Positions 35,718-45,811 of a DNA stretch of 49,000 bases are shown one piece after another; the first letter of the stretch is position 1, and each line of letters opens with the position of its first letter. Made by a program: the position numbers and the translations under genes. The notes under the pieces are model-generated. The model did no database searches and was not told the DNA's origin. It saw only the letters and a program-made list of their open reading frames with translations. Source of the DNA: Azoarcus sp. (GTDB lineage: Bacteria; Pseudomonadota; Gammaproteobacteria; Burkholderiales; Rhodocyclaceae); the NCBI GenBank assembly GCA_030656215.1, contig JAUSOD010000020.1, positions 1 to 49,000 on the forward strand, written 5' to 3'.

Positions 35718-37580
35718 TCAACTATTGGCTGGATAGGCTTGTTCAATACTGGCCAGGATGCCGGCCGTGTCGAGGCCGACCGAGGCCAGCAGCTGGCCCT
35801 GATCGCCATGATCGATGAAACGGTCAGGGAGGCCGAGGCGCAGCATGCGCGGCCGCAGCGCGAGTGCTTCGATGACGCGCGCCACTTCGGATCCGGCGCC
35901 GCCAATGACCGCGTTCTCTTCCAATGTCACGATCAGCTCGTGGCTTGCTGCCAGTTCCACAATGAGGGCTTCGTCGAGCGGCTTGATGAAGCGCATGTTG
36001 ACCACGGTGGCGTCGAGCGCGTCGCCGACTTCGCGCGCGGTCCCGACCATGCTGCCGAACGCGAGCAGCGCTACCCGGCCGCCATGGCGGAGGACTTCAC
36101 CCTTGCCGATGGGCAGGGCGGTCATCTGCTTGACCGGGGCCACGCCCGCGCCGCTGCCGCGAGGGTAGCGCACGGCGGTCGGGCCGTCGTGGCAGACCGC
36201 CGTGTAGAGCATCTGGCGGCATTCGTTCTCGTCCGCGGGCGCCATCACCACCATGTTCGGAATACAGGGCAGATAGGAGAGGTCGAAGGCGCCATGGTGG
36301 GTGGCGCCATCCGCGCCGACCAGGCCGCCACGATCGATTGCGAGCACGACCGGCAGGTTCTGCAAGGCGATGTCGTGGATCAGTTGATCGTAGCCGCGCT
36401 GCAGGAAAGTGGAGTAGATCGCCACCACCGGGCGGAAACCCTCGCAGGCCATCCCGGCGGCGAAGGTCAGTGCGTGCTGCTCGGCAATGCCGACGTCGTA
36501 GTAACGGTCGGGGTATTCCTGCTCGAAACGGACCATGCCCGAGCCTTCGCGCATGGCCGGCGTGATGCCGACCACACGCCGATCGGCGGCCGCCATGTCG
36601 CACAGCCAGTCGCCGAAGACCTGGGTGTAGGTGAGCTTGCCGCCGCCCTTGCCGCTCTGGATGCCGGAGGTGTGGTCGAACTTGGAGACCCCGTGATACA
36701 GGATGGGATCGGCCTCGGCCAGCTTGTAGCCCTGGCCCTTCTTGGTGATCACGTGCAGGAACTGCGGGCCCTTGAGCTTGCGGATGTTGCTCAGGGTCGG
36801 GATCAGGGCGTCGAGATCGTGGCCGTCAATCGGGCCGTAATAATGAAAGCCGAACTCTTCGAACAGCGTGCCCGGTGTGATCAGGCCCTTTACGTGCTCT
36901 TCGACCTTGCGTGCCAGTTCGGCCATCGGCGGGGCGACGCCGAGCACTTTTTCGCCGACGCGGCGTGCGGCGTTATAGGTGGAACCGGACAGCAGGCGGG
37001 CGAGGATTTTGGTAAGTGCGCCCACCGGCGGCGAGATCGACATCTCATTGTCGTTGAGGATCACCAGCAAGTTGATCCCGTCCATGTCGCCGGCGTTGTT
37101 GAGGGCTTCGAAGGCCATGCCTGCCGACATGGCGCCGTCACCGATTACCGCCACGGCACTGCGCTCCTCGCCACGGTCGCGAGCTGCTGCCGCCATGCCG
37201 AGCGCAGCCGAGATGGAGGTCGACGAGTGGGCGGTGCCGAAGGTGTCGTACTCGCTTTCACAGCGTCGTGGAAAGCCGGAGATCCCGCCCCAGTGGCGCA
37301 GCTTGCTCATCGCTTCACGGCGGCCGGTGAGGACCTTGTGGCCATAGGTCTGATGGCCGACATCCCAGACGATACGATCTTCCGGGGTGTTGAAGACATG
37401 GTGCAGGGCGATCGTCAGTTCGACCGTGCCGAGGTTCGACGACAGATGGCCCCCGGTCTTCGAGACGGACTCGATCAGGAATGCGCGAAGCTCGTCTGCG
37501 ATCACGCGCAATTCGCGGCGGTCGAGTGCGCGAAGGTCTGCGGGTGAGGCGATGCGTTCGAGATTTGAGTACGGTGACAT
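35718..37580 (-). CDS. dxs: 1-deoxy-D-xylulose-5-phosphate synthase
   Basis: A 620-residue, full-length ThDP enzyme that joins pyruvate and glyceraldehyde-3-phosphate, the first step of the MEP isoprenoid route. Visible motifs: [16 protein letters not shown] and LNDNEMSIS (ThDP binding), DGATHHG and [11 protein letters not shown] (active-site glutamate). It follows ispA by 23 bp. With ispA and the separate ispH in this window it covers the beginning, the last reductive step and the prenyl elongation of the pathway. Confidence 0.97.
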   Translation of the reverse strand: MSPYSNLERIASPADLRALDRRELRVIADELRAFLIESVSKTGGHLSSNLGTVELTIALHHVFNTPEDRIVWDVGHQTYGHKVLTGRREAMSKLRHWGGISGFPRRCESEYDTFGTAHSSTSISAALGMAAAARDRGEERSAVAVIGDGAMSAGMAFEALNNAGDMDGINLLVILNDNEMSISPPVGALTKILARLLSGSTYNAARRVGEKVLGVAPPMAELARKVEEHVKGLITPGTLFEEFGFHYYGPIDGHDLDALIPTLSNIRKLKGPQFLHVITKKGQGYKLAEADPILYHGVSKFDHTSGIQSGKGGGKLTYTQVFGDWLCDMAAADRRVVGITPAMREGSGMVRFEQEYPDRYYDVGIAEQHALTFAAGMACEGFRPVVAIYSTFLQRGYDQLIHDIALQNLPVVLAIDRGGLVGADGATHHGAFDLSYLPCIPNMVVMAPADENECRQMLYTAVCHDGPTAVRYPRGSGAGVAPVKQMTALPIGKGEVLRHGGRVALLAFGSMVGTAREVGDALDATVVNMRFIKPLDEALIVELAASHELIVTLEENAVIGGAGSEVARVIEALALRPRMLRLGLPDRFIDHGDQGQLLASVGLDTAGILASIEQAYPANS

Positions 37581-37603
37581 GAGGTAGGCCGGCTGGTGGG
37601 GGC

Positions 37604-38500
37604 TCAGAAGGAGCGATAGACGATGTAGTCGGCCAGCGCGCGGAGGCGGGCGGCACGATCGCCCAGGGGCGCGAGTGCTTGGTGGGCGTCGGCGAGCATT
37701 TCCTGGGCGAGGCGCTTCGCATCGCCCAGTCCAAGCAGGCTCACGTAGGTGGGCTTGTCGTGGTCGGCGTCCTTGCCGGCGGTCTTGCCCAGGGTGGCGG
37801 TATCGGCTTCGGCGTCGAGAATGTCATCCACGACCTGAAACAGCAGGCCGACAAGTTTCGCGAAATGGTCGAGACGACGGAGCTCGTCTGCCGCGACCGG
37901 GGTGCCGGCGTGAGCGCCAAGGAGTACCGAGGCACGGATCAGTGCACCGGTCTTGTGGATGTGCATGAACTCGAGCTCTTCGCGCGACAACTGCTTGCCC
38001 ACTGCAGCAAGATCGATCGCCTGCCCGCCGGCCATGCCGCGCGAGCCGGATGCGCCAGCGAGCAGGCGGATCATCGCGACCTGGCCCGCTGTGTCGATTC
38101 CGGCTGCCTCGTCTGCAAGAACCTGGAAGGCAAGGGTCTGCAGCGCGTCGCCGACCAGAAGTGCGGTCGCTTCGTCGTATTCGACGTGAACGGTGGGCTT
38201 TCCGCGGCGCAGGATGTCGTCGTCCATGCACGGCATGTCGTCATGGACCAGCGAGTAGGCGTGGATCAGCTCGACTGCGCACGCAGCATGGTCAAGGCGC
38301 TCGGCCGGCGCCTCGGCGATCTCGCCGGCGGCGTGCACCAGTAGCGGACGTACCCGCTTGCCGCCGCCGAGCACGGCGTAGCGCATGGCTGCGTGAAGTT
38401 GCGTCGGTGCAAGGCTCGCATCGGGCAGGGCGTTGCCGAGCGCGGCTTCGGTTCGTTGCTGAATTTGTCGCATCCAGTCGGCAAAGTCGTTCTGGCTCAT
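37604..38500 (-). CDS. ispA: farnesyl diphosphate synthase
   Basis: A 298-residue prenyl transferase that makes farnesyl diphosphate from IPP and DMAPP. Both aspartate-rich motifs are present: [10 protein letters not shown] (first, short-chain type with two residues between the paired D groups) and QVVDDILD (second), along with GGKRVRP. Its ATG overlaps the xseB stop (ATGA). Confidence 0.95.
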   Translation of the reverse strand: MSQNDFADWMRQIQQRTEAALGNALPDASLAPTQLHAAMRYAVLGGGKRVRPLLVHAAGEIAEAPAERLDHAACAVELIHAYSLVHDDMPCMDDDILRRGKPTVHVEYDEATALLVGDALQTLAFQVLADEAAGIDTAGQVAMIRLLAGASGSRGMAGGQAIDLAAVGKQLSREELEFMHIHKTGALIRASVLLGAHAGTPVAADELRRLDHFAKLVGLLFQVVDDILDAEADTATLGKTAGKDADHDKPTYVSLLGLGDAKRLAQEMLADAHQALAPLGDRAARLRALADYIVYRSF

Positions 38501-38739
38501 GCATCGCTCCGCGGGACGTCGGGGTTGAAGTCCGTCAGCGCTTCGCCTTCGAGCACGCGGATGCGCTGCTCGGCACCGCTTAGCGTTTCCTGACAGTATT
38601 TGAGCAGGCTGACACCGCGCTGATAGCGCTCGAGCGCGTCTTCAAGCGTGAGACTGCCGGCTTCCATTTGCTGGACGATGGTCTCGAGTTCCGAGACTGC
38701 GGCTTCGAAGGATCTTGGAGCTGACGCCGACTTTGGCAT
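38497..38739 (-). CDS. xseB: exodeoxyribonuclease VII small subunit
   Basis: An 80-residue helical protein with SFEAAVSELETIVQQMEAGSLTLEDAL and YQRGVSLLKYCQETL, the family signature. It partners XseA, whose gene is elsewhere. It is the first gene of xseB-ispA-dxs-folE2-LLM, an order common in proteobacteria for the first three genes. Confidence 0.94.
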   Translation of the reverse strand: MPKSASAPRSFEAAVSELETIVQQMEAGSLTLEDALERYQRGVSLLKYCQETLSGAEQRIRVLEGEALTDFNPDVPRSDA

Positions 38740-38770
38740 GGATCAGGACATGGCGCGGGCAAAGGAGGGA

Positions 38771-38799
38771 AAATAACCGATCCGGCATCTGGCGGTCAA
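38771..38799 (-). promoter_or_regulatory. sigma70-type promoter of xseB-ispA-dxs operon
   Basis: On the minus strand TTGACC (38799-38794) and TTATTT (38776-38771) are 17 bp apart, about 30 bp before xseB. The -10 is weak (3-4 of 6). Confidence 0.45.
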
Positions 38800-38864
38800 A
38801 CCGGGCTTGACTTAAACTAGCGCGTTTATTTTTCCGGATTCTGGTCCAGATAGGGGGTTCGGGG

Positions 38865-39965
38865 ATGTCCGACATCGCGGCCAAGGCGCAGCTGGCTCCG
38901 GCGGTTTCTCAATTGCCGGTTTCATGGTACTTCGACGAGAAGGTTTTCGAGCTGGAGAAGAAACTTCTCTTCGATGCCGGGCCGGGGTACGTTGGCCATG
39001 AGCTGATGGTACCGGAAGTCGGCAATTACCGTTCGCTCGAATGGCTGGACCACTCGAAGCTGCTGTTCCGCACCGAGGCGGGTATCCATCAGTTGTCGAA
39101 CGTCTGTCGCCATCGTCAGGCGATCATGCTGCAGGGTGCAGGCAGGACCGAGCATATCGTTTGCCCGGTTCATCGCTGGACTTACGACCAGCAGGGCACG
39201 CTGCTGGGCGCGCCGCATTTTCCGCGCAATCCCTGCCTCAACCTGAATCGTGATGCACTCGAGAACTGGCAGGGCCTGCTGTTCAAGGGGCCACGCTCGG
39301 CCAATACCGATCTTGCCGGCATGCAGGTGGCGCCGCAGCTGGATTTCACCGGGTACAAGCTCGATCGGGTCGAGGTCCACCAGTGCAATTACAACTGGAA
39401 GACCTTCATCGAGGTCTATCTGGAGGATTACCACGTCGTGCCTTTCCACCCGGGGCTGGGTAGTTTCGTCACCTGCGATGATCTGACCTGGCAATTCGGC
39501 GACTGGTATTCGGTGCAGCGCGTGGGCATCACCTCGCTGGCGAAGCCGGGCTCGCCCACGTATGGCAAGTGGCACAAGGCGATCCAGGACTATTACGGCG
39601 AGAAGACGCCCCGTCATGGTGCGATCTGGCTGACCTACTACCCCAATATCATGGTCGAGTGGTATCCGCACGTGCTGGTGGTGAGCACCCTGATTCCGAC
39701 CGATGTGAACAAGACGACCAACGTGGTCGAGTTCTACTACCCCGAAGACATCGTCGAGTTCGAGCGTGAGTTTGTCGAGGCGGAACAGGCGGCCTACATG
39801 GAAACCGCGATCGAGGATGACGACATCGGCGAGCGCATGGACCGCGGCCGGCTTGCGCTGCTCAAGGAAGGGCGAAACGAGGTCGGGCCGTACCAGTCAC
39901 CGTTCGAGGACGGGATGCAGCACTTCCATGAGTTCTATCGCAGGATCATGGAAGCGCATCTCTGA
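38865..39965 (+). CDS. Rieske-type ring-hydroxylating/choline-monooxygenase-like oxygenase, alpha subunit
   Basis: A 366-residue protein. The Rieske [2Fe-2S] centre is CRHRQ...CPVHRWTYD (CxH, CxxH), and EDYHVVPFHPGLGS carries the two histidines of the mononuclear iron site. This is the catalytic alpha subunit of an aromatic-ring or choline-type oxygenase. No beta subunit, ferredoxin or reductase gene lies nearby, so its electron donor must come from elsewhere. Substrate unknown. ATG 38865 follows GGGG and is divergent from xseB. Confidence 0.88.
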   Translation: MSDIAAKAQLAPAVSQLPVSWYFDEKVFELEKKLLFDAGPGYVGHELMVPEVGNYRSLEWLDHSKLLFRTEAGIHQLSNVCRHRQAIMLQGAGRTEHIVCPVHRWTYDQQGTLLGAPHFPRNPCLNLNRDALENWQGLLFKGPRSANTDLAGMQVAPQLDFTGYKLDRVEVHQCNYNWKTFIEVYLEDYHVVPFHPGLGSFVTCDDLTWQFGDWYSVQRVGITSLAKPGSPTYGKWHKAIQDYYGEKTPRHGAIWLTYYPNIMVEWYPHVLVVSTLIPTDVNKTTNVVEFYYPEDIVEFEREFVEAEQAAYMETAIEDDDIGERMDRGRLALLKEGRNEVGPYQSPFEDGMQHFHEFYRRIMEAHL

Positions 39966-40026
39966 ACGGCGGCGGGTTGAACCCCGCCCTGTGACGGCGG
40001 ATGTGATGGAATTTCTGGTTCCGTAG

Positions 40027-40044
40027 GGTCGGCTTCAGCCGACC
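40027..40044. repeat. REP-like palindrome
   Basis: GGTCGGCT and AGCCGACC form a perfect 8-bp stem with a 2-base loop in the 131-bp gap between two convergent genes. This is a common type of short extragenic palindrome in proteobacteria; whether it is repeated in this genome cannot be seen here. It may also help end transcription. Confidence 0.45.
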
Positions 40045-40096
40045 GCTCCGGTTTCGTGGGGGAGCCTGCGGCACACAGGCTCATCCGTCCCCCTGT

Positions 40097-41035
40097 TCAA
40101 CGGACGTCCTGCAGTTCCTTTGGTAGCGGAAAAGTAACCTTCTCCGGTACGCCGTCGAGGTCACGCACCGCTCCGCTGCTCAGTTGCTTCAGGCGGACGA
40201 TGACATCCTCCACCAACACTTCGGGTGCGGATGCGCCCGCGGTGACGCCGATCCGGCGTTTGCCTTCCAGCCACTGGGGGTCGATCCCCGCCGCGTTATC
40301 CACCAGATAGGCGGGGACTCCGCGCAGTTCCGCAACCTCGCGCAGGCGGTTGGAGTTGGAGCTGTTTTTTGAGCCCACGACAAACACCACATCGGCGTAG
40401 GGGATCATGAGCTTCACCGCATCCTGCCGGTTCTGGGTGGCGTAGCAGATGTCGTCCTTCTTTGGCCCGACGATGCTCGGGAAGCGCTCACGCAAGGCGG
40501 TCACGATAGCGGCTGCGTCGTCGACCGACAGCGTGGTCTGGGTGACATAGGCGAGTTTGTCGGGGTCAGCCACCTGCAGGCCGGCGACGTCGGCGGCGGT
40601 CTCGACCAGATGGATGCCATCCTTCACTTGCCCCATCGTGCCCTCGACTTCCGGGTGGCCCTTGTGCCCGATCATGACGATCTCGCGCCCCTGCTCGCGC
40701 ATGCGGCCAACCTCCAGATGCACCTTGGTGACCAGCGGGCAGGTTGCGTCGAACACGCGCAGGCCGCGCGCATCAGCCTCGTCGCGCACGGCCTGCGAAA
40801 CGCCGTGTGCGCTGAAGATCACCGTATTGCCGGCAGGTACCTCGTCGAGTTCCTCGACGAAGATCGCGCCCTTGGCCCGCAGGTCGTCGACCACGAACTT
40901 GTTGTGCACCACCTCGTGGCGGACGTAGATCGGCGCGCCGTAACGCTGCAGGGCGCGCTCGACGATCTCGATGGCACGCTCGACCCCGGCACAGAAGCCG
41001 CGCGGGTTGGCGAGCAGGATTTCCTTATCGTTCAT
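40097..41035 (-). CDS. ispH: 4-hydroxy-3-methylbut-2-enyl diphosphate reductase
   Basis: A 312-residue [4Fe-4S] enzyme that makes IPP and DMAPP, the last step of the MEP route. The three cluster cysteines lie in GFCAGV (C15), [11 protein letters not shown] and [11 protein letters not shown]; the conserved EGTMGQ, with the catalytic glutamate, is present as well. Last gene of ribF-ileS-lspA-fkpB-ispH, an order widely conserved in proteobacteria. Confidence 0.97.
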   Translation of the reverse strand: MNDKEILLANPRGFCAGVERAIEIVERALQRYGAPIYVRHEVVHNKFVVDDLRAKGAIFVEELDEVPAGNTVIFSAHGVSQAVRDEADARGLRVFDATCPLVTKVHLEVGRMREQGREIVMIGHKGHPEVEGTMGQVKDGIHLVETAADVAGLQVADPDKLAYVTQTTLSVDDAAAIVTALRERFPSIVGPKKDDICYATQNRQDAVKLMIPYADVVFVVGSKNSSNSNRLREVAELRGVPAYLVDNAAGIDPQWLEGKRRIGVTAGASAPEVLVEDVIVRLKQLSSGAVRDLDGVPEKVTFPLPKELQDVR

Positions 41036-41063
41036 CTGTTCTCTCGTTGGGTGGAGCCCGGCA

Positions 41064-41492
41064 TCACGAGGTGCCGATGATCTTCACCTCGAAGCGGATG
41101 TGTTTTCCGGCCAGCGGGTGGTTGAAGTCGATCAATGCCGAACCTTCGTCAATCTCGCGTACCAGGCCGGAGTAGCGTGAGCCGTCGGGCGCGGTGAACT
41201 CCATGATACTCATGGCTTCGATCTCCTCGGGTGGCATGTGTTCGCGCAGGACGCGCTCCACCAGTTCCGGGCGGTGGAGGCCAAATGCATCTTCCGGCTC
41301 GAGCTCGAAGACATGATTGCTGTCGATCTCAAGCCCGATGATGAGTTCCTCCATCGCCGGCAGCATTTCGCCCGCACCCATCTGCAGGGTTGCCGGCGTG
41401 GCCTCGAAGGTGCTGATCAGCGGTTGGCCGTTGGGTAGTGTGATGCGGTAGTGAAGGGTGACAAGGCTGTCTGCGGCAACGATCTTGCTCAC
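41064..41492 (-). CDS. fkpB: FKBP-type peptidyl-prolyl isomerase, SlpA-like
   Basis: A 142-residue protein of the SlyD/SlpA group: an FKBP domain ([34 protein letters not shown]) with an inserted chaperone flap, and [17 protein letters not shown] at the end. The histidine-rich tail of SlyD is absent. The GTG start at 41492 overlaps the lspA stop (GTGA). Cytoplasmic folding helper. Confidence 0.93.
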   Translation of the reverse strand: MSKIVAADSLVTLHYRITLPNGQPLISTFEATPATLQMGAGEMLPAMEELIIGLEIDSNHVFELEPEDAFGLHRPELVERVLREHMPPEEIEAMSIMEFTAPDGSRYSGLVREIDEGSALIDFNHPLAGKHIRFEVKIIGTS

Positions 41493-42013
41493 GAGGAACG
41501 CTCCGGGTTGGGGTCGGTGTTGTGTCTGTCGCCGCGGAACTGGGCCCACAGCATCAGGCCGACGCCGATGGTGATCGCCGAATCGGCGAGATTGAAGGCC
41601 GGCCAACCGTAGCTGCCGGCATGAAAATAAAGGAAGTCGACCACTGCGCCGTGCATCAGCCGATCGATCACGTTGCCGATGGCACCGCCGATGATCAGCG
41701 CAAAGGCGGCCGGCAGCAGACGTTCGCGGCGGTGCTGGTACATCATCGTCAGCAGCCAGCCGCAGATCACGACCGCCAGCCCGGTAAAGAACCAGCGCTG
41801 CCAACCTGAATGGTCCGCCAGAAAACTGAACGCCGCCCCCGGGTTGAATACCAGTACCAGGTCGAAGAAGCTGGTGACCGGGATTACCTGGCCGTAGTGC
41901 ATGGTGCCGAGCACAATCTGCTTGGTGAGCTGGTCGAGTACGACGATCAGCACGGCCAGCGCCAGCCATGGCGCCATCATGGCAAGGGCCTTGCGCTGAT
42001 CAGGCATGCGCAC
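41489..42013 (-). CDS. lspA: lipoprotein signal peptidase
   Basis: A 174-residue inner-membrane aspartic protease with four membrane segments that cuts signal peptides from prolipoproteins. The two catalytic aspartates lie in [14 protein letters not shown] and FNLADSAIT. Its start overlaps the 3' end of ileS by 14 bp. Confidence 0.95.
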   Translation of the reverse strand: MRMPDQRKALAMMAPWLALAVLIVVLDQLTKQIVLGTMHYGQVIPVTSFFDLVLVFNPGAAFSFLADHSGWQRWFFTGLAVVICGWLLTMMYQHRRERLLPAAFALIIGGAIGNVIDRLMHGAVVDFLYFHAGSYGWPAFNLADSAITIGVGLMLWAQFRGDRHNTDPNPERSS

Positions 42014-44804
42014 GCGTCTCGCCGGCTCCGTGGAGATTGCTCACGCAACGACCGCACAGCGTGGGATGCTCGGCATGGTGGCCGACATCTTCGGTGTAGT
42101 GCCAGCAGCGCTCGCATTTCTGCTTTGCGCTCGCGGTGGCAATGATCTGCTCGTCCTCGGCAGCGTCGACCTGTTTCAGGGTGGCGCTCGAGGTCATGGT
42201 GACGAAGCGGAGATCCTCGCCCAGGCTCTGCATGGCGACGAATTTGTCGGCGGTAAGGCGCAATTCGAGTTCCGCCTGCAGCGAGGAGCCGACCTTGCTT
42301 TCGGTACGCAGGGTTTCGATCACCTTGAGTCCCTCGGCGCGTACTGCACGAATCGTCTCCCAACGTGCAGCCAGGCCGGCTTCGCCCTCCTGTGCCGGTA
42401 GCGCGTGGAAGGTGTGCAGCATCACGCTGTCGTCCGTGCCCGGATTCAGCACCGACCAGGCTTCTTCCGCGGTGAAGGACAGGATGGGCGCCATCAGCTT
42501 GAGCAGCGTCTGGGTGATGTGCCACAGTGCAGTCTGCGCCGCGCGCCGTGGCAGGCTGTCGGCCTTGGTCGTGTACAGACGATCCTTGAGGATGTCGAGG
42601 TAGAAGGCGCCGAGGTCCTCGGCACAGAAGACCTGCAGCGCCTGCACGCTGCGATGGAACTCGAAGCGCGCGTAGTCGGCCTCGGTTTGCTGGGCGAGCT
42701 GGCGGGTGAAGGCCAGTGCGTAGCGATCGATGTCCAGCCATTGCTCGAGCGGAACGGCATCCTTCGCGATATCGAAGTCGGCGGTGTTGGCGAGCAGGAA
42801 GCGCAAGGTGTTACGCACGCGGCGATACACTTCCACGACCCGGTCGAGGATCTCCTTGCTGATCGACAGCTCGCCGGAGTAGTCGGTCGAGGCCACCCAC
42901 AGGCGCAGGACTTCGGCGCCCAGTTTGCCGGTGACTTCCTGCGGCAGGACGACGTTGCCCACCGACTTGCTCATCTTGCGGCCCTGTCCGTCGACCGCGA
43001 AGCCGTGGGTCAGCAGGGCCTTGTAGGGGGCGTGGCCGTCGATCGCGCTGCCGGTCAGCAAGGAAGAATGGAACCAGCCACGGTGCTGATCGGAGCCTTC
43101 CAGGTACAAGTCGGCACGCGGGCCCTCGGCATGTCCGTCATTGTGCGAACCGCGCAGCACATGCCAGTGGGTGGTGCCGGAGTCGAACCACACATCGAGC
43201 GTGTCGCTGATCTTGTCGTAGTGGGCGGCTTCGTCGCCCAGCAGTTCTGTGGCGTCGAGCTTGAACCAGGCCTCGATGCCTTCCTTTTCGACGCGCAGTG
43301 CGACTTCTTCCATCAGCTCGACCGTGCGCGGATGCAGCTCACCGCTTTCCTTGTGCAGGAAGAACGGGATCGGCACGCCCCAGTTGCGCTGGCGCGAGAT
43401 GCACCAGTCCGGACGGTTTGCGATCATGGAGTGCAGCCGTGCCTGGCCCCAGGCGGGGTAGAACTTGGTGGCTTCCACCGCGCGCAGCGCGCGTTCGCGC
43501 AGCGTGGATTGATCGGCCGTTGGGGTGTCCATGCCGACGAACCACTGCGCGGTAGCGCGGTATACCAGCGGGGTCTTGTGGCGCCAGCAGTGCATGTAGC
43601 TGTGGGTGAGCTTGCTGTCGGCGAGCAGGGCGCCCACTTCGCGAAGCTTGTCCACGATCGCCGGGTTGGCCTTCCAGATGTTCATTCCGCCGAAGAAAGG
43701 CAGGTCCGAGACATACTGGCCGCCGCTCATCACGATCGAGATGATTTCATCGTTGGTGCGACCATAGGCGTGCCACGAATTGAAGTCGTCCACGCCATGG
43801 GCCGGCGACGAATGCACGATACCGGTGCCGGCGTCGAGGCCGACGTAATCGGCCAGATAAACCGGCGATGAGCGGTCGTAGAAGGGATGGCGGAACTCGA
43901 TGCGTTCAAGCGCGGCACCCTTTGCCGTGGCCACCACTTGGCCATCGCGCTGGTAGCGTTCGAGGCAGGAGGCGACCAGGTCCTGGGCTAGGATCAGCAG
44001 CCGGTCGCCAATGTCGACGAGCGCGTAATCGAACTCCGGGTGGAAATTCAGCGCCTGGTTGGCGGGAATTGTCCATGGGGTGGTGGTCCAGATGACAGCG
44101 GCGGCAGGCTTGTCCAGTGCAGTCAGGCCGAAGGCCGCAGCTAGCTTGCCCGCGTCGGTGTCGGCAACGGTGAAGGCGACGTCGATCGTGGGCGATTGTT
44201 TGTCAGCGTACTCGACTTCCGCCTCGGCCAATGCCGAGCCGCAGTCGAAGCACCAGTTGACCGGCTTCAGTCCCTTGAACACGTAACCGGCTTTGGTCAT
44301 CTCGGCGAGCGCGCGGATTTCGTTGGCTTCGTTGGCGAAGTCCATCGTGCGATAGGGCTTGTCCCAGTCGCCGAGCACACCGAGGCGGATGAAGTCGGTA
44401 CGCTGGATGTCGATCTGCTCGGCCGCATAGGCGCGGCAAAGTTCGCGTACCTTGTCGGCCGGCAGGTTCTTGCCGTGGGTGACCTCGACCTTGTGCTCGA
44501 TCGGCAGGCCGTGACAGTCCCAGCCCGGCACATAAGGCGCGTCGAAGCCTGCCATTGTTTTCGAGCGGACGATGATGTCCTTGAGGATCTTGTTCAGCGC
44601 ATGGCCGATGTGCAGGCTGCCGTTGGCGTAGGGCGGACCGTCGTGCAGCACGAACTTGGGCCGGCCCGCGCTGGCCGTTCGAATGCGCTGATAGAGTTTC
44701 TTCTGCTGCCACTCCGCGATCCATTTCGGTTCGCGCTTAGGCAGGTCGCCCCGCATCGGGAAAGGGGTGTCGGGCAGGTTCAGCGTTTTGCGGTAGTCGG
44801 CCAT
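42000..44804 (-). CDS. ileS: isoleucyl-tRNA synthetase
   Basis: A 934-residue class I synthetase of normal bacterial length. Signatures: HIGH box ([10 protein letters not shown]), KMSKS box (RKMSKSVGN), the editing domain between them, and a C-terminal zinc finger ([12 protein letters not shown] ... CGRCVSNL). It is the second gene in the ribF operon; 15 bp separate it from ribF. Confidence 0.98.
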   Translation of the reverse strand: MADYRKTLNLPDTPFPMRGDLPKREPKWIAEWQQKKLYQRIRTASAGRPKFVLHDGPPYANGSLHIGHALNKILKDIIVRSKTMAGFDAPYVPGWDCHGLPIEHKVEVTHGKNLPADKVRELCRAYAAEQIDIQRTDFIRLGVLGDWDKPYRTMDFANEANEIRALAEMTKAGYVFKGLKPVNWCFDCGSALAEAEVEYADKQSPTIDVAFTVADTDAGKLAAAFGLTALDKPAAAVIWTTTPWTIPANQALNFHPEFDYALVDIGDRLLILAQDLVASCLERYQRDGQVVATAKGAALERIEFRHPFYDRSSPVYLADYVGLDAGTGIVHSSPAHGVDDFNSWHAYGRTNDEIISIVMSGGQYVSDLPFFGGMNIWKANPAIVDKLREVGALLADSKLTHSYMHCWRHKTPLVYRATAQWFVGMDTPTADQSTLRERALRAVEATKFYPAWGQARLHSMIANRPDWCISRQRNWGVPIPFFLHKESGELHPRTVELMEEVALRVEKEGIEAWFKLDATELLGDEAAHYDKISDTLDVWFDSGTTHWHVLRGSHNDGHAEGPRADLYLEGSDQHRGWFHSSLLTGSAIDGHAPYKALLTHGFAVDGQGRKMSKSVGNVVLPQEVTGKLGAEVLRLWVASTDYSGELSISKEILDRVVEVYRRVRNTLRFLLANTADFDIAKDAVPLEQWLDIDRYALAFTRQLAQQTEADYARFEFHRSVQALQVFCAEDLGAFYLDILKDRLYTTKADSLPRRAAQTALWHITQTLLKLMAPILSFTAEEAWSVLNPGTDDSVMLHTFHALPAQEGEAGLAARWETIRAVRAEGLKVIETLRTESKVGSSLQAELELRLTADKFVAMQSLGEDLRFVTMTSSATLKQVDAAEDEQIIATASAKQKCERCWHYTEDVGHHAEHPTLCGRCVSNLHGAGETRAHA

Positions 44805-44819
44805 GGCGTTGGTCTTTGT

Positions 44820-45764
44820 TCAGTCGTGCAGACAATTCGGATTCAGGGTGAACCAGCCGCGCGCGGCGTCTGTGTCACGGGCGATCTGTGCTTTGAGTGC
44901 ATCGAGAGAGGAAAACTTGGTCTCCTCGCGCAGCTTGTGCAGAAAATGGATTCTCGGGTGGGCACCATAACAATCTCCGCTCCATCCGAGTAGGTGGACC
45001 TCAAGACGCGCCTGTCCGGCATCGCTTGCTGTCGGTCGGATCCCTACATTGGCGACGCCAGCGATGCGCGTGGGCTCCAGCCCTTCGACGCCGACCGCAA
45101 AAACGCCCGACAATGGCGGGCGCCGGTGCTTGAGCTGAATGTTGATGGTGGGAAAGCCGAGCTGGCGCCCGATCTTGTCACCATGCATGATTTTTCCCGC
45201 AATGCTGTATGGACGCCCGAGCAATTGCGCAGCGTGAACAAGGTCGCCCGAAGCAAGCGCGTTTCGCACCGCCGAGCTGGATGCACGTTCTCCGGCAATG
45301 GTCAGGGTCGGCATCGACTCGACGCCGAATCCATGTTCGCGTCCTGCCGCTTGAAGCATCGCAAAGTCACCGGTTCGGCGTGCGCCAAAACGAAAGTCGT
45401 CGCCAATGAACAGGTGGCGTACCGCCAGACCCCCGATCAGGACGTCGTCAATGAAACTGGCAGCCGACTGCGCTGCGAAGCGGGCGTCAAATCGACAAAC
45501 ATGGACGCGGTCGACACCGCAGGAGGACAGAAGCAGCAGCTTTTCGCGCAGGGAGGCAAGCCGGGCCGGCGCGTCGTGGGGTGCGAAATACTCGCGCGGA
45601 TGGGGCTCGAAGGTCATGACGACAGCAGGCACGCCCAAGGCGCCGGCTTTGTCGGTAAGCAGCCTGAGAAGCGCCTGATGCCCAAGGTGCAAGCCGTCGA
45701 AGTTGCCGATGGTCAGCACGCAAGCCTGATGTGCCCGTTCGGGGATGCCGCGTAAAACCTGCAT
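44820..45764 (-). CDS. ribF: bifunctional riboflavin kinase / FAD synthetase
   Basis: A 314-residue enzyme that makes FMN and FAD. N-terminal adenylyltransferase: TIGNFDGLHLGHQ; C-terminal kinase: GDKIGRQLGFPTINI. First gene of the ribF-ileS-lspA-fkpB-ispH operon; FMN and FAD would serve the flavoenzymes DusC and LLM oxidoreductase seen elsewhere in the window. Confidence 0.96.
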   Translation of the reverse strand: MQVLRGIPERAHQACVLTIGNFDGLHLGHQALLRLLTDKAGALGVPAVVMTFEPHPREYFAPHDAPARLASLREKLLLLSSCGVDRVHVCRFDARFAAQSAASFIDDVLIGGLAVRHLFIGDDFRFGARRTGDFAMLQAAGREHGFGVESMPTLTIAGERASSSAVRNALASGDLVHAAQLLGRPYSIAGKIMHGDKIGRQLGFPTINIQLKHRRPPLSGVFAVGVEGLEPTRIAGVANVGIRPTASDAGQARLEVHLLGWSGDCYGAHPRIHFLHKLREETKFSSLDALKAQIARDTDAARGWFTLNPNCLHD

Positions 45765-45785
45765 AACCGCCTGAAAAAAGTCGCG

Positions 45786-45791
45786 ATTATA
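45786..45791 (-). promoter_or_regulatory. -10 element of ribF operon
   Basis: A perfect TATAAT on the minus strand, 22 bp before the ribF start codon. No good -35 stands at 16-18 bp. Confidence 0.45.
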
Positions 45792-45811
45792 CCGGCAAAG
45801 GCGGTGCCGAA

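Noticed and set aside
35739-37547. 602-codon open frame opposite dxs
   Set aside because: Antisense shadow of a complete, well-conserved gene; His/Asp/Glu-rich composition typical of mirrored high-GC codons.
42405-43871. 488-codon frame opposite ileS
   Set aside because: Antisense to a full-length synthetase with all motifs.
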